Assembly: GCA_949372875.1 (NCBI GenBank) | Contig: CASIAW010000001.1 | Span: 372,001-436,000 of the forward strand | Direction: 5' to 3' | DNA: 64,000 nucleotides | DNA from: Candidatus Poseidoniaceae archaeon | GTDB lineage: Archaea > Thermoplasmatota > Poseidoniia > Poseidoniales > Poseidoniaceae | Shown: piece after piece, positions 26,816 through 35,954 of the stretch | Layout of the letters: each line of letters begins with the position of its first letter | Position numbering within the stretch: the first letter of the stretch is position 1 | Made by a program: the position numbers and the translations under genes | Notes under the pieces: generated by a model | The model's input: the letters and a program-made list of their open reading frames with translations, nothing else | Databases searched by the model: none | What the model was told of the DNA's origin: nothing

Positions 26816-27652
26816 TCAAAACAAATCATCGAGGTTGGGGAGTGAGGGTAGAGAAGAGGAGGCTACTGATTCAGTATCACTTTCCGTGAACAAATCATCC
26901 AAATTCGGCATGGAGGGGATCTCTTCAATTATATGTGGTTGGACTTGGGGTTGGTCTATAGGAGGAAGAGGTACGTGAGCAACGCCCGAAGTCTGAAACT
27001 CGTGAGTTGATTGCTGCCATGGCAGTTCAGGAGTACTCGATACTACTGCTTGTCCAGGTAATGGGATATTTTCGACTTTGATACGTTCAAAACTTTCTTG
27101 AGATGCACTTGATGATTTGAAAACTTCACGGAATTGTTCAGTCTGAGCGTGAGGCGCAGGGTTGTTTTGAACTGCATCAGCTGCATATTGGCCAGATATA
27201 CCCGTCGAAAGAGCAGCCATAGCAGAACGAATCTCGACGGTGTTAACTTCCTCTCGTGAGCCAACAATTGAAGCGATAATAGCATCGGAATTCACTGCAG
27301 ACTCATGAACTTCAAAACCAAATTGGTCGGTATTGGTTACTGCTGCGTTAACTTTCGTAGGAAGAGACTCCATTGCAGCGAATTGTTCCTCGACTGAGAG
27401 TGTTTCGATCATCTTCATTTCTTCACGTTGCCGGGATGCTAAAAACGAGATGAGAAAAAAGATACTACCAATCAAAAGAAGGAGTATTTCCTCAGTCCCA
27501 AAACCCTTTGAAAGGCCAATATTGAGAAGAAAACTGATTCCCGACAAAGAACATGAAATCACTCCGAGTATGAGTGACGCAGTTGCAATTCGTGGTGCTT
27601 TAGGGTCCATTGTATCAATTCCTAAATTCAAGCGACCTCTAAGTGTATTCAT
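26816..27652 (-). CDS. Membrane protein with repeated PNLDDLF tail motif
   Basis: 278 residues. Two membrane helices (about 20-45 and 54-70) are followed by ~200 residues of polar, Ser/Gln/Pro-rich, probably disordered cytoplasmic sequence. The tail holds two copies of PNLDDLF: one in EEIPSMPNLDDLFTESDTE and one as the very last residues (SLPNLDDLF). Repeated short acidic-aromatic motifs at a free C-terminus often act as peptide ligands; no partner is known here. The ATG overlaps the folD stop (ATGA), so it is translated with folD. An internal ATG at 27610 (MDPKAPRI) is an alternative start. Family not recognised. Confidence 0.6.
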   Translation of the reverse strand: MNTLRGRLNLGIDTMDPKAPRIATASLILGVISCSLSGISFLLNIGLSKGFGTEEILLLLIGSIFFLISFLASRQREEMKMIETLSVEEQFAAMESLPTKVNAAVTNTDQFGFEVHESAVNSDAIIASIVGSREEVNTVEIRSAMAALSTGISGQYAADAVQNNPAPHAQTEQFREVFKSSSASQESFERIKVENIPLPGQAVVSSTPELPWQQSTHEFQTSGVAHVPLPPIDQPQVQPHIIEEIPSMPNLDDLFTESDTESVASSSLPSLPNLDDLF

Positions 27653-28527
27653 TCAGCGTTCGATTGTTCGGCTGCTCGAACCGTGTTTTCCATTAGCATG
27701 GCAATTGTCATAGGGCCAACACCACCAGGCACAGGAGAAAGCCAAGAGGCTTTGTTCGCCACATCGGGGTGAACGTCGCCAGCAAGACGCCATCCCCGTT
27801 CACGACTGCTGTCGTCAACGCGATTGATGCCGACATCAACAACCACTGCACCCTGTTTAATCCAGTCTTCAGTAACCATTTCCGGACGGCCGACTGCAGC
27901 AATTACGATGTCAGCATTTGCACATAGTTTCGCGGTGTCTTTGGTTCTTGAATGAGCAACAGTAACGGTTGAATCTACACCCTTAGCGCCAAGCAAAAGG
28001 GATTGAGGCATTCCGACAATTCGAGAACGACCGAGGATGATCGCAGTTTTTCCCTCCGTTTCAATTCCAGCCCAAGAGAGCATCCTCATGACTCCACTTG
28101 GGGTGCAAGGAAGCATGCCATCCATCCGTCCTTGGACCAAACGGCCAAGGTTTTGAGGATGGAATCCGTCGACGTCTTTTTCTGGATGTATCAAATCTGT
28201 AAGCGCTTCTTCGTCCATGTGGGAAGGAAGAGGAGATTGAACGAGAATGCCGTGAAGCCCATGCTGTTGGTTCAGTGAGAGAATCACGTCGCGAACACTC
28301 TCCTCACTTGACTCTGTGGTAAGTTCGATGTGCGTACTCTTGATACCGAGACGTTCACATGCCTTCACTTTCGATTTCACATACACGTGACTTGCGGGGT
28401 CATCACCAACGATGACGACTGCTAAATGTGGCTCAACCCCGTTTTCTTTACAGGAAGATATCCGTGAGAGTAGTTGCTTCTCCACTTCAGCAGCACACGC
28501 TTTACCATCCAATCGTTGGGCCACCAT
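27649..28527 (-). CDS. folD: Methylenetetrahydrofolate dehydrogenase/cyclohydrolase FolD
   Basis: Bifunctional enzyme interconverting methylene-, methenyl- and formyl-tetrahydrofolate with NADP. 292 residues from the chosen ATG, the normal length. Evidence: VGDDPASHVYVKSKVKACE with the catalytic Tyr and Lys, GILVQSPLPSHMDE, KDVDGFHPQNLG, PCTPSGVMRML, the Rossmann motif LGRSRIVGMP, and SPVPGGVGPMTIAML near the end. A longer open frame runs back into the tRNA-Thr gene but codes for tRNA sequence and is rejected. It lies 143 bases after the tRNA on the same strand and overlaps the next membrane protein gene by four bases. FolD is common in bacteria and scattered in archaea. Confidence 0.95.
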   Translation of the reverse strand: MVAQRLDGKACAAEVEKQLLSRISSCKENGVEPHLAVVIVGDDPASHVYVKSKVKACERLGIKSTHIELTTESSEESVRDVILSLNQQHGLHGILVQSPLPSHMDEEALTDLIHPEKDVDGFHPQNLGRLVQGRMDGMLPCTPSGVMRMLSWAGIETEGKTAIILGRSRIVGMPQSLLLGAKGVDSTVTVAHSRTKDTAKLCANADIVIAAVGRPEMVTEDWIKQGAVVVDVGINRVDDSSRERGWRLAGDVHPDVANKASWLSPVPGGVGPMTIAMLMENTVRAAEQSNAE

Positions 28528-28670
28528 GCCCTTCCCATTGAATCCTTGACTTTGAGCATTCGCTTTGCGAGGTATGGCCTCCAAGTCTATATCAAAACCT
28601 GGTGCATTGGCAAACCTTCGTTGCTCTCCACGGAGGTGACCGAAATAGCCGCTTGAAAGCGACTCTGGTA

Positions 28671-28746
28671 TGGAGCCTGCGGAGGGACTCGAACCCCCGA
28701 CCTTCGGATTACAAATCCGATGCACTACCAGCTATGCTACACAGGC
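28671..28746 (-). tRNA. tRNA-Thr (UGU) with encoded CCA
   Basis: The minus strand folds as a cloverleaf: acceptor GCCTGTG pairs with CGCAGGC (one G-U), D-stem GCAT with GTGC, anticodon stem TCGGA with TCCGA around the loop TTTGTAA (anticodon TGT), and T-stem GGGGG with CCCTC around TTCGAGT. The discriminator is U, usual for archaeal threonine tRNA. CCA is encoded at 28671-28673; the mature body is 28674-28746. No intron is seen. Confidence 0.95.
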
Positions 28747-28872
28747 GCTAAACTGCCCGAGACACTTACCCTTGATGAATGAAACGGATAGAAAAGAAGG
28801 ATAAAGAGGTATTCAAAAAGTATTTTTTTGAACGAATCGAAGAGACAAGTCAAAGAACGAAGCCGCATTCGG

Positions 28873-30165
28873 ATGTCTATGGAACCGAATGCTGGTGCGG
28901 GACTACTCAACCCATATGCTCAGACAAAGGTGGGCAATGATACCATCTTTGGATGGTGGGCACGCTATCAGGAAGCGGTCAAGCAAGGTGCCGATGCAGT
29001 CAATGGAACGATTGGCGCATTGCTTGAAGACGATGGTTCCCTTGCGATTAACCAAGTTGTGGATGAAGCGATTCGTGTAGCACCGGCGGTAGAAATTGCC
29101 GCTTATGCACCTTTGAAAGGTCTTCCAGCGTTCCTGGATTTATCCAAAACACTCGCAATGGGTGAGCACAGAGAAGCACTCGAAGAACTCGGTATGTCCA
29201 TGACGGCCACAGCAACTCCAGGTGGTTCAGGTGCACTTTATCTCGCAGCAGCAAACTTTGCGAACCGAGGTGACAAGGTTTTGCTTCGAGATCGGCATTG
29301 GGGTCCCTACAAAGGATTTCTTTCGGGATGCGGACTTGAATATGCAACCTATCCGTTACTCCCTTCGGCAGAAGAGGCAAAACACGCCTTTGTCGACATA
29401 AAGAATTTCAAAGACGAACTCTCAGCACTTTGTAGTTCACAAGACAAAGTCATGATTTGGTTAAACGACCCTGCGCACAATCCCACGGGAGTTTCATTGA
29501 CGGCTGACGGCCGCATGGCGTTCCTTGAATCCGTCATGGAAAGTGCTTCGACAAACGAACATGTAGGGCACACACTCCTCATCGATGCTGCTTACCACCT
29601 GTATGCCGAAGAGCCGCATGGATGGGCTGAAACAATTCGTGAAGCGATTGAAGAAGGATGGCCATGGCCAGAAAACCTCTTACTAACATTTGCAATGAGT
29701 CTATCAAAGTCCCATACTGTCTATGGATTACGCACTGGCGCTCTGGTGAGTATTCATCCCGATGCTGAAGTTATTGAAAAAATTGAAACTGTTATGGGTG
29801 TAACTGGAAGACAAACCTGGTCCGCAGCACCAAGAGTTGCTCAATACACAATCAGTAAAATGCACTCCTCAAAAGAAGGCGGAGAAGCGTGGGGTAAAGA
29901 ACGAGACCGTTTGAAGAACCTCCTTGTGACACGTCGAAACCGTCTGAAAGAAAGTTGTGCGAAGCATGGAGTGCCGTTGAATCCAACGCATGACGGCTTC
30001 TTTGCTTGGCTTGAGCACGACGATCCTGAATCTGTTGCGGAAAAGTGTGCTCAAGAAAATGTATTCCTCGTCCCGTTAACAGGTGGTGTTCGAATCGGAC
30101 TGTGCGCAGTTCCATTAGCACAAATTCCTCGTGTAGCAGAAGCCTTAGCACAAGCTCTCAAATGA
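28873..30165 (+). CDS. Class I aminotransferase (aspartate/aromatic type)
   Basis: PLP-dependent aminotransferase moving amino groups between an amino acid and a 2-oxoacid. Seen: PLKGLPAFLDLSKTLAMG (the AspC/TyrB-type N-terminal region), TPGGSGALYLAAANFANRGD, WLNDPAHNPTG, DAAYHLYAEE, SLSKSHTVYGLRTGAL containing the PLP Lys, and VRIGLCAVP with the carboxylate-binding Arg. These fit the aspartate/tyrosine group, though the substrate is not fixed. Starts considered: TTG at 28828 and ATG at 28873 or 28879; 28873 gives 430 residues with a natural N-terminus. No ribosome-binding sequence is clear, so the message may be leaderless or short-leadered. A small zinc-ribbon gene follows after nine bases. 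Confidence 0.88.
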   Translation: MSMEPNAGAGLLNPYAQTKVGNDTIFGWWARYQEAVKQGADAVNGTIGALLEDDGSLAINQVVDEAIRVAPAVEIAAYAPLKGLPAFLDLSKTLAMGEHREALEELGMSMTATATPGGSGALYLAAANFANRGDKVLLRDRHWGPYKGFLSGCGLEYATYPLLPSAEEAKHAFVDIKNFKDELSALCSSQDKVMIWLNDPAHNPTGVSLTADGRMAFLESVMESASTNEHVGHTLLIDAAYHLYAEEPHGWAETIREAIEEGWPWPENLLLTFAMSLSKSHTVYGLRTGALVSIHPDAEVIEKIETVMGVTGRQTWSAAPRVAQYTISKMHSSKEGGEAWGKERDRLKNLLVTRRNRLKESCAKHGVPLNPTHDGFFAWLEHDDPESVAEKCAQENVFLVPLTGGVRIGLCAVPLAQIPRVAEALAQALK

Positions 30166-30174
30166 GGAGATAAC

Positions 30175-30549
30175 ATGCAAAAAGTACGTGAAAATTTCCT
30201 CATTGCGAGTGTGATTTGCATTACTGCAGGTGCGTTTTTCAGTGTTGCAAACATCATGTCCTTGGCAGGAACGATTGGTCTGAGTGGTGTAGTTTTATTC
30301 ATTCTTGGAATGAGCATCAAGACAAACCAAGGTTTGACTCCAGAAGAAATCTCCAATTGGACACCGGAGTCGACGCAGTTACCCGATGCTGGACGCGTCA
30401 TGTATCGAGTCGACGTCACGTTGGATGAGCCGAAAAAATGTACTGTCCTCTGTGGTCCATGCGGGCATTTAGAAGCATTAGATTCAGACCGTCCTTCTGA
30501 ATACATCTGTCCTGCCTGTTCTGTCAAACTCTGGGACGAAGAAGAATAG
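30175..30549 (+). CDS. Small membrane protein with C-terminal zinc ribbon
   Basis: 124 residues: two short membrane helices at about 8-25 and 30-48, then a soluble part ending in a two-CxxC zinc ribbon (LCGPCGH and ICPACSVKLW). The ribbon would lie in the cytoplasm. It follows the aminotransferase by nine bases with GAGGAGATAAC before the ATG, so both are probably one transcript. I do not recognise the family. Confidence 0.6.
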   Translation: MQKVRENFLIASVICITAGAFFSVANIMSLAGTIGLSGVVLFILGMSIKTNQGLTPEEISNWTPESTQLPDAGRVMYRVDVTLDEPKKCTVLCGPCGHLEALDSDRPSEYICPACSVKLWDEEE

Positions 30550-30616
30550 TTGAAAAGGCATCTGAGCCACACTCACCCTCCATAGAATTGAAGGGCATGA
30601 ATCGTTACGAACAAAC

Positions 30617-32101
30617 ATGGACGCAGACTCTTTGCTCAACCCTGAGCGTAGAATGTTACGAGTTTTACAGTCTAAAGAGAATCATGAATGGACCCTTGCT
30701 GAGATTTTGAACACGTGTGAATGGCAAGACCAAGCCGTGGCCGTTGGTGCTGGACATGGACTTACAAATGCCGGATTCGTTTCGACAACGGAAACCAGTT
30801 CTGAAGTGATTCGTCTGGCTGAAGAGGGTGTTAAGGCCAAGCAGAACGGACTTCTTGAAGCACGTCTTTGGAAGTGGATTTCAGAATCGGAGTCACCAAA
30901 CATGGGAAGTTTACAAACGCAGTTTGATCGCCATGAAGCAGGCCCCGGTGTAGGGTTATTGAAGCGACTCGGTGTTCTACTTGAGGGCGGTGTATTCAAT
31001 TCAGAGAACCCCTCATCTGTAACGGTCGAAATTGATGCGAGGAGTGCTTTTCTGAACTCTTTACCTTCTGGACCTGACTCGCTTGACAGTTCATTACTCG
31101 AACATTTCAAATCACGAAGAGGGTTGATTGAATCTGTCATCTCGACAACACGAACTTGGAGCATCACATCTCAAGGTAAAGCAGTTGAACCACAATCATT
31201 GGTTGAAAAACAATCCATTACCGAAATCACGACTGAATTGCTCCAATCAGAGGCTTGGAAAGATGCTGATTTCAGACCTTTTGATGTGACGCTTGAATCA
31301 ACAACTCCTCGGACCGGTCGTAGCCACCCAATGCAGGCATTAATTGAGCGTGTGCGTAGTATATTTTTGGAAATGGGCTTTTCCGAACTGGTAGATGACT
31401 ATGTTCAAACTGCTGGATGGAATATGGATGCTCTGTTCATTCCCCAAGACCACCCTGCTCGAGAAATGCAAGACACCTTCTATCTTGAAAATCCAAAATC
31501 CATCGATATTCCAGAGAACCTCACCGATGCTTGGGGTGCAATACACGAGCATGGTGGAGAAACTGGATCGGTTGGCTGGGGCGGTTCTTTTTCAGCTGAA
31601 ACTTCGAAAAAAGGTTTGTTACGGACACATACAACCGTCAACACAATCCAATACTTAGCGGAAAATCCTACTGAGGCATGTCGGGTCTTTTCCGTTGACA
31701 GGGTGTTTCGAAAGGAAGCAATTGACCGGACCCATTTACCAGAGTTCCACCAAATTGAAGGGATTATCATGGAGGAAGGGGCAAACTTGCAGATGCTTGT
31801 TGCAACGCTCAAAACCTTCTACGCAAAGATGGGCTATCCTGAGGTTCGGGTACGGCCTGCATATTTCCCTTACACTGAACCAAGTCTTGAAATTGAAGTC
31901 AAATGGCGAGGGAAGTGGCTTGAACTGGGCGGAGCAGGAATATTCCGCCCTGAAGTTACAGAACCACTCGGAATCTCTTCTCCAGTCTTAGCATGGGGCA
32001 TGGGTCTTGAAAGATTGGCAATGCTGGTCCTTGGACTAGATGACATCCGACAACTCTACATTTCGGATTTAGAATGGCTTCGTAACCAACCGATTCTTTG
32101 A
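30617..32101 (+). CDS. pheS: Phenylalanyl-tRNA synthetase alpha subunit
   Basis: Catalytic subunit of the heterotetrameric class II enzyme. 494 residues, the archaeal/eukaryotic size, with an N-terminal winged-helix part (PERRMLRVLQSKENHEWTLA) for tRNA contact. Class II motifs: RSHPMQALIERVRSIFLEMG with motif 1, FSVDRVFRKEAIDRTHLPEF (motif 2), and GMGLERLAMLVLGLDD (motif 3). The pheT beta subunit is not in this window. The next gene is a helicase in the same direction, 137 bases on. Confidence 0.96.
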   Translation: MDADSLLNPERRMLRVLQSKENHEWTLAEILNTCEWQDQAVAVGAGHGLTNAGFVSTTETSSEVIRLAEEGVKAKQNGLLEARLWKWISESESPNMGSLQTQFDRHEAGPGVGLLKRLGVLLEGGVFNSENPSSVTVEIDARSAFLNSLPSGPDSLDSSLLEHFKSRRGLIESVISTTRTWSITSQGKAVEPQSLVEKQSITEITTELLQSEAWKDADFRPFDVTLESTTPRTGRSHPMQALIERVRSIFLEMGFSELVDDYVQTAGWNMDALFIPQDHPAREMQDTFYLENPKSIDIPENLTDAWGAIHEHGGETGSVGWGGSFSAETSKKGLLRTHTTVNTIQYLAENPTEACRVFSVDRVFRKEAIDRTHLPEFHQIEGIIMEEGANLQMLVATLKTFYAKMGYPEVRVRPAYFPYTEPSLEIEVKWRGKWLELGGAGIFRPEVTEPLGISSPVLAWGMGLERLAMLVLGLDDIRQLYISDLEWLRNQPIL

Positions 32102-32186
32102 ACGGCGTTCGAACCCAAACTCGAGACTAGCCAATACGCTCGTCTTTCCTCAATCGAGTATTTAGGCAAAGAGAATTGAGGTGTGC

Positions 32187-32217
32187 TTGTAGTCAACTGC
32201 ATTTCTTTGTAGTCGAC
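32187..32217 (+). repeat. Two TTGTAGTCRAC direct repeats 20 bases apart
   Basis: TTGTAGTCAAC (32187-32197) and TTGTAGTCGAC (32207-32217) are 10-of-11 identical, start exactly 20 bases apart, and end 21 bases before the DEAD helicase ATG at 32239. Two helical turns between copies is the usual spacing of an operator for a dimeric regulator. They could also be a cis element in the mRNA leader. No regulator is known. Confidence 0.4.
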
Positions 32218-32238
32218 ACACAATGGAACCGGATTTCG

Positions 32239-33597
32239 ATGTCAGACTTTCAATCACTTGGCCTTTCAAACACCTTACTTCGCGCTGTTGAAGCAGAGGG
32301 TTACACCACTCCAACGCCCGTTCAACAACAATCCATTCCTCCTTTGCTTGAAGGGCGCGATGTGTTGGGAGTTGCTCAAACGGGAACGGGTAAAACAGCA
32401 GCCTTTGCATTGCCAGTACTACAAATAATGAATCGTAAAAAACCTCAAGGTAAGCGATTCATACGAGCATTGATTCTCTCTCCTACTCGAGAATTGGCCG
32501 CTCAAATTGATGAGCGCTTTGCTGCATACAGCGAGCATATGGACCTTCGACACAAAGTTATTTTTGGAGGAGTCAATCAAAATCCTCAAGTTCGAGCATT
32601 GCAAAAAGGGTTGGACATCTTGGTGGCTACTCCGGGACGATTGTTAGATTTAATTGGCCAAGGACATATTGACATCACTCAAGTTGAATTTTTCGTACTT
32701 GATGAAGCAGACAGAATGCTCGACATGGGGTTCATTCGAGACATTGAAAAAGTTATCAAACTCTTGCCGAAGAAACGCCAGAATTTACTGTTCAGTGCTA
32801 CGATGCCAAAATCGATTGCCAAACTCGCTGGAACGTTTCTCAACAATGCCATTATGGTCGATGTAAGTCCAAAAGAAATGACGGTTGATCGAATCGAACA
32901 GAAAATTATGTTTTTGAGAAAGGCTGACAAGCGGCGTTTGTTGGTCCAACTCATCAAGGATGAACGAGTCAAGTGTGGTATTGTATTTACTCGCACAAAG
33001 CATGGAGCGAACAGACTAGTCAAACAACTGGATCAGAGTAATATTTCTGCTGCGGCCATCCATGGAAATAAAAGTCAAGGTGCACGTACCAAAGCTCTCG
33101 CTGGATTCAAAAACGGAAGTATCCCTATCCTTGTGGCGACTGATATTGCAAGCCGTGGTATCGACGTGGATGGAATCACTCACGTTTTTAATTACGATTT
33201 ACCAAATGAACCTGAAAGTTATGTCCACAGAATCGGTCGAACTGCTCGTGCAGGAAGAAGTGGTATTGCATATGCATTTTGCGATGATACTGAAAGCGGA
33301 TACCTTGTAGGTATTCAACAATTGATTGGCAAAGAGATTCCCGTCAACAGTGACCACCCATTCCATTTTATCGGTGCGATTCCTAAACCGGGTCAAAAAC
33401 CAGGTAAGATTAAAGAGAAGTCTGGGGCGAAAAAGCGACCGAGGAACAACAATCGAAATCAGCAATCACGTGGTAATTCAAACAGAAACTCACGCCCTCA
33501 AAACAACGAAGACAGAGGTGGAAGACCGAAGAATACCCACTCACGAAGAAATCGCGATTCAAGAGGCAATCGTGGCGGAAACAATTCTGACCAGTGA
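32239..33597 (+). CDS. DEAD-box RNA helicase
   Basis: ATP-dependent RNA helicase, 452 residues. Motifs in order: Q motif TPVQQQSIPPL, motif I AQTGTGKT, motif Ia PTRELAAQ, GG, TPGRLLD, motif II DEAD, motif III SAT, motif IV FTRTKHGANRL, motif V ATDIASRGIDV and motif VI HRIGRTARAGR. The C-terminal ~80 residues are basic and Asn/Arg/Gly-rich (repeated NRN, SRGN, RGGN), the kind of disordered tail that promotes RNA binding. The layout is of the RhlE/cold-shock type. The ATG at 32239 gives a standard start MSDFQSLGLS; a longer frame from 32176 would cover the leader repeats and is less likely. Confidence 0.95.
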   Translation: MSDFQSLGLSNTLLRAVEAEGYTTPTPVQQQSIPPLLEGRDVLGVAQTGTGKTAAFALPVLQIMNRKKPQGKRFIRALILSPTRELAAQIDERFAAYSEHMDLRHKVIFGGVNQNPQVRALQKGLDILVATPGRLLDLIGQGHIDITQVEFFVLDEADRMLDMGFIRDIEKVIKLLPKKRQNLLFSATMPKSIAKLAGTFLNNAIMVDVSPKEMTVDRIEQKIMFLRKADKRRLLVQLIKDERVKCGIVFTRTKHGANRLVKQLDQSNISAAAIHGNKSQGARTKALAGFKNGSIPILVATDIASRGIDVDGITHVFNYDLPNEPESYVHRIGRTARAGRSGIAYAFCDDTESGYLVGIQQLIGKEIPVNSDHPFHFIGAIPKPGQKPGKIKEKSGAKKRPRNNNRNQQSRGNSNRNSRPQNNEDRGGRPKNTHSRRNRDSRGNRGGNNSDQ

Positions 33598-33987
33598 TTA
33601 AAGGTCATTGCTCGGTAATCTGCCATATGCGTTAATGGTGGTTTCGCCTTCATTGATGTAAGCTTTGAATAAGAAATACCAGCCAATGAGGGGGAGAATC
33701 CCCATCAGCATGAACCATCCCGATTCCCCAACATCATGAAGTCTACGAACACTAACAGCAAGAAGTGGTATGAAGAAAAGTAGACTCACAATCAACGAGA
33801 GTACCAATGAAATAATATCGCCCCATTCTCCAAATAAAGAACCAACATAGAGAAGAATAGCGTTAATGATGGTCGAAAATAAGAGGCTAAAAAAGAAGAA
33901 AAAGCCAAACTCAGAACGTGAGGAACGACCGCTGAAATCGAAATACTTCTGTTGAAAACAAATTTCGATGGCTGCGGAAGGCTTCAT
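33598..33987 (-). CDS. DUF805 membrane protein
   Basis: From the ATG at 33987 the protein has 129 residues, the usual DUF805 size. It starts MKPSAAIEICFQQKYFDFSG and has the family pattern FSGRSSRSEFGFFFFFSLLF, then RRLHDVGESGWFM and a final FKAYINEGETTINAYG. Three or four membrane helices. A longer frame upstream to 34116 adds 43 poorly conserved residues. Function unknown in the family. It ends next to the convergent helicase gene with no gap. Confidence 0.8.
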   Translation of the reverse strand: MKPSAAIEICFQQKYFDFSGRSSRSEFGFFFFFSLLFSTIINAILLYVGSLFGEWGDIISLVLSLIVSLLFFIPLLAVSVRRLHDVGESGWFMLMGILPLIGWYFLFKAYINEGETTINAYGRLPSNDL

Positions 33988-34143
33988 TATATTCGTTGGA
34001 CGAACTTGTGAAGACTTCACGGGGAATTGAGACAAATAGCCTGAACCTCTCGCCATGGCTACGCCTAACAAACGAGGTATTTTTACTTGACTCGATGGAG
34101 ATGCAAAGCAACTCATTTGAGAGATTCAATGGTGTAAATCGCT

Positions 34144-34404
34144 TCACTTGTTGGTGACTATCAGTCCGTTTCCGTCTTTATAGGAGCCGGTTGCGATCAT
34201 GATGATATCAATGAGTGCCCATATACCGCATCCACCAAGAGTGATGAGTTTCAAAATCCCCGTACCCATTTTACCAGTGTAAAAGTGGTCAACTCCCAGA
34301 CTTCCGAGTAAAACTGCCAGAAGCAGGGTTGTAACCCAGTCCTTATCTGACGCCATTGGCATTCCTTGTGCGGGCATTCCTTGTTGCATTCCTTGTGGTT
34401 GCAT
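34144..34404 (-). CDS. TM2-domain membrane protein
   Basis: 86 residues: a Met/Gln/Pro/Gly-rich N-terminus (MQPQGMQQGMPAQ) followed by two membrane helices with the TM2 pattern LLGSLGVDHFYTGKMGTGILKL and a Trp-Asp-like turn IWALIDIIMI. TM2 proteins are small and of unknown function. The start ATG at 34404 follows GGTGAC; a GTG six bases upstream is possible. It is on the same strand as the DUF805 gene, 156 bases before it. Confidence 0.8.
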   Translation of the reverse strand: MQPQGMQQGMPAQGMPMASDKDWVTTLLLAVLLGSLGVDHFYTGKMGTGILKLITLGGCGIWALIDIIMIATGSYKDGNGLIVTNK

Positions 34405-34480
34405 AGTCACCCTAATGGTGCTGGCATTATAGTCGTTATGCAGGCAAAAAGGACATTAACCGTGAATAGGAGCGGTAATC

Positions 34481-34882
34481 ATGAGGCCCTTTAAGATGAA
34501 TTCAGCCTCAATCACCGCCGCTGTTACTGGTGGAGCATTGGCAGTATCTGCGATTTTACCGCATGGTGGAGTTGACGGTCTGAAACTTTGCCCTTGGTAT
34601 CACTTATCTGGGCACCCATGCCCTTTTTGCGGGATGACACGAGCCTTTGTTGCAATGACGCATTTTGACATACAGGCTGCAATGGATTTCAATCCAGGTT
34701 CACCCTTGATTTATGGTGCGTTTGTCTACATGCTTTGGGCTTCCATATCGGCTCTTCGTAAGCGTGAAGAAGTGATTCCACCTCCAAATAAAGTCGTTTA
34801 CAACAGTTGGATCACCCTCACTGTAGGTATTTTTGCATGGCTCTTCTATCAACGAGTTCTCCTGCTTCTTTTCTTCTCGTAG
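34481..34882 (+). CDS. DUF2752 membrane protein
   Basis: 133 residues with about three membrane helices. The conserved family segment is clear: LCPWYHLSGHPCPFCGMTRA followed by a NPGSP turn after the next helix, matching the DUF2752 CP...G..CPxCGxTRA pattern with its two Cys. Function unknown. A GGAG ribosome-binding sequence precedes the ATG. Divergent from the TM2 gene and convergent with the SDR gene. Confidence 0.82.
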   Translation: MRPFKMNSASITAAVTGGALAVSAILPHGGVDGLKLCPWYHLSGHPCPFCGMTRAFVAMTHFDIQAAMDFNPGSPLIYGAFVYMLWASISALRKREEVIPPPNKVVYNSWITLTVGIFAWLFYQRVLLLLFFS

Positions 34883-34963
34883 GTTTGAAACAGGTTGGCC
34901 TGTAGTTTGAGAACAGGAGACGCAGCGGTATATTGGAATATCCAGAATTGAATTGTTAATACT

Positions 34964-35872
34964 TCAAATTACAAATTGAATACCCGTAGCCTTCTCAGTA
35001 AGTTCCCACAGTCGGCGGGCAACGTCCTCATCTGCTGCACGTTCAGTGATGTTGGCTTTACCAGTCCAGCCTCTTGCCTCAAGAGCACCCACAGGACCCC
35101 AGTATCGATGTATGAGCGCATCGGATTCAGTGGCTGCATAAAGTGTTGGAGCCGCTCCTTTAACAGGTGCTATTCCCAACAGTGGATTCAGGATTCGCGC
35201 TATCGAGTGCCGTTGCAAATCAGTAGCAGAATAACCGGGATGACTACCGAGCGATTCGATATGGGAACCTGCTGCTTTGAGGCGGCGGTCAAGTTCGAGA
35301 GCAAACAGAAGATTTGCCAGTTTGCTTTGACTGTACATTCTCCACTTGTTGTACTTTTTATTCACGCCGTTGATGTCTTCAAAGTCTATTTGACCCGACC
35401 AGTGAGCGATACTCGACAGCGTGACAATACGAGGTGCTTTGGCAACAGCAAGGAGCGGCATCAGTAGTGAAGTGAGAGCAAAGTGGCCAAAGTGGTTTGT
35501 ACCTATCTGTAATTCAAACCCATCTTTTGTAACCGACTTTGGCGGAATCATGACACCGGCGTTGTTGATCAGAATATCGAGATGTTTGTGAGATTTCTTC
35601 ATTTGGTTCGCAAAAAGTTCGATGCTGGCAAGGTCTGCAAGATCAAGAATTTGTACGGTGATGTTCGCATTTGGAGAGGTCTTGAGCATCCTTGACTTTG
35701 CGGATTCTGCTTTCTCTTCATTACGACATGCAAGAATAACATGTGCACCTTTGTCTGCCAAAGTGAGCGCCATATGGTAACCGATTCCGGTGTTTGAACC
35801 AGTCACAACTGCAATCTTTCCGCTTTGGTCTTGGGTGTGCTCAGCCTTCCATCGAATACTTATTTTTTTCAT
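34964..35872 (-). CDS. Short-chain dehydrogenase/reductase (retinol dehydrogenase-like)
   Basis: NAD(P)-dependent oxidoreductase of 302 residues from the ATG at 35872. Cofactor motif TGSNTGIG, ACRNEEKAE (an Arg after strand 2 that favours NADP), DLADLASIE, NNAGVM, the catalytic Ser in TLSSIAHWSG, and YSQSKLANLLFALEL with catalytic Tyr and Lys. The long form with N-terminal KKISIRWKAEHTQDQSGK resembles the eukaryotic retinol dehydrogenase/WWOX-like group. Substrate unknown. An earlier in-frame start at 35899 adds nine residues. The TspO gene is divergent, 82 bases away. Confidence 0.88.
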   Translation of the reverse strand: MKKISIRWKAEHTQDQSGKIAVVTGSNTGIGYHMALTLADKGAHVILACRNEEKAESAKSRMLKTSPNANITVQILDLADLASIELFANQMKKSHKHLDILINNAGVMIPPKSVTKDGFELQIGTNHFGHFALTSLLMPLLAVAKAPRIVTLSSIAHWSGQIDFEDINGVNKKYNKWRMYSQSKLANLLFALELDRRLKAAGSHIESLGSHPGYSATDLQRHSIARILNPLLGIAPVKGAAPTLYAATESDALIHRYWGPVGALEARGWTGKANITERAADEDVARRLWELTEKATGIQFVI

Positions 35873-35954
35873 AATTGTCTCGACTCCGTGTACACTCATT
35901 TGTCGGGCTATGTTTGAATGGTAAACTATTGGTTGGTAAACCCTTGTCTCAAAA

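Noticed and set aside
28528-28725. N-terminal extension of FolD by 66 residues
   Set aside because: The extra frame runs back into the tRNA-Thr gene and translates tRNA sequence; the normal FolD N-terminus starts at 28527.
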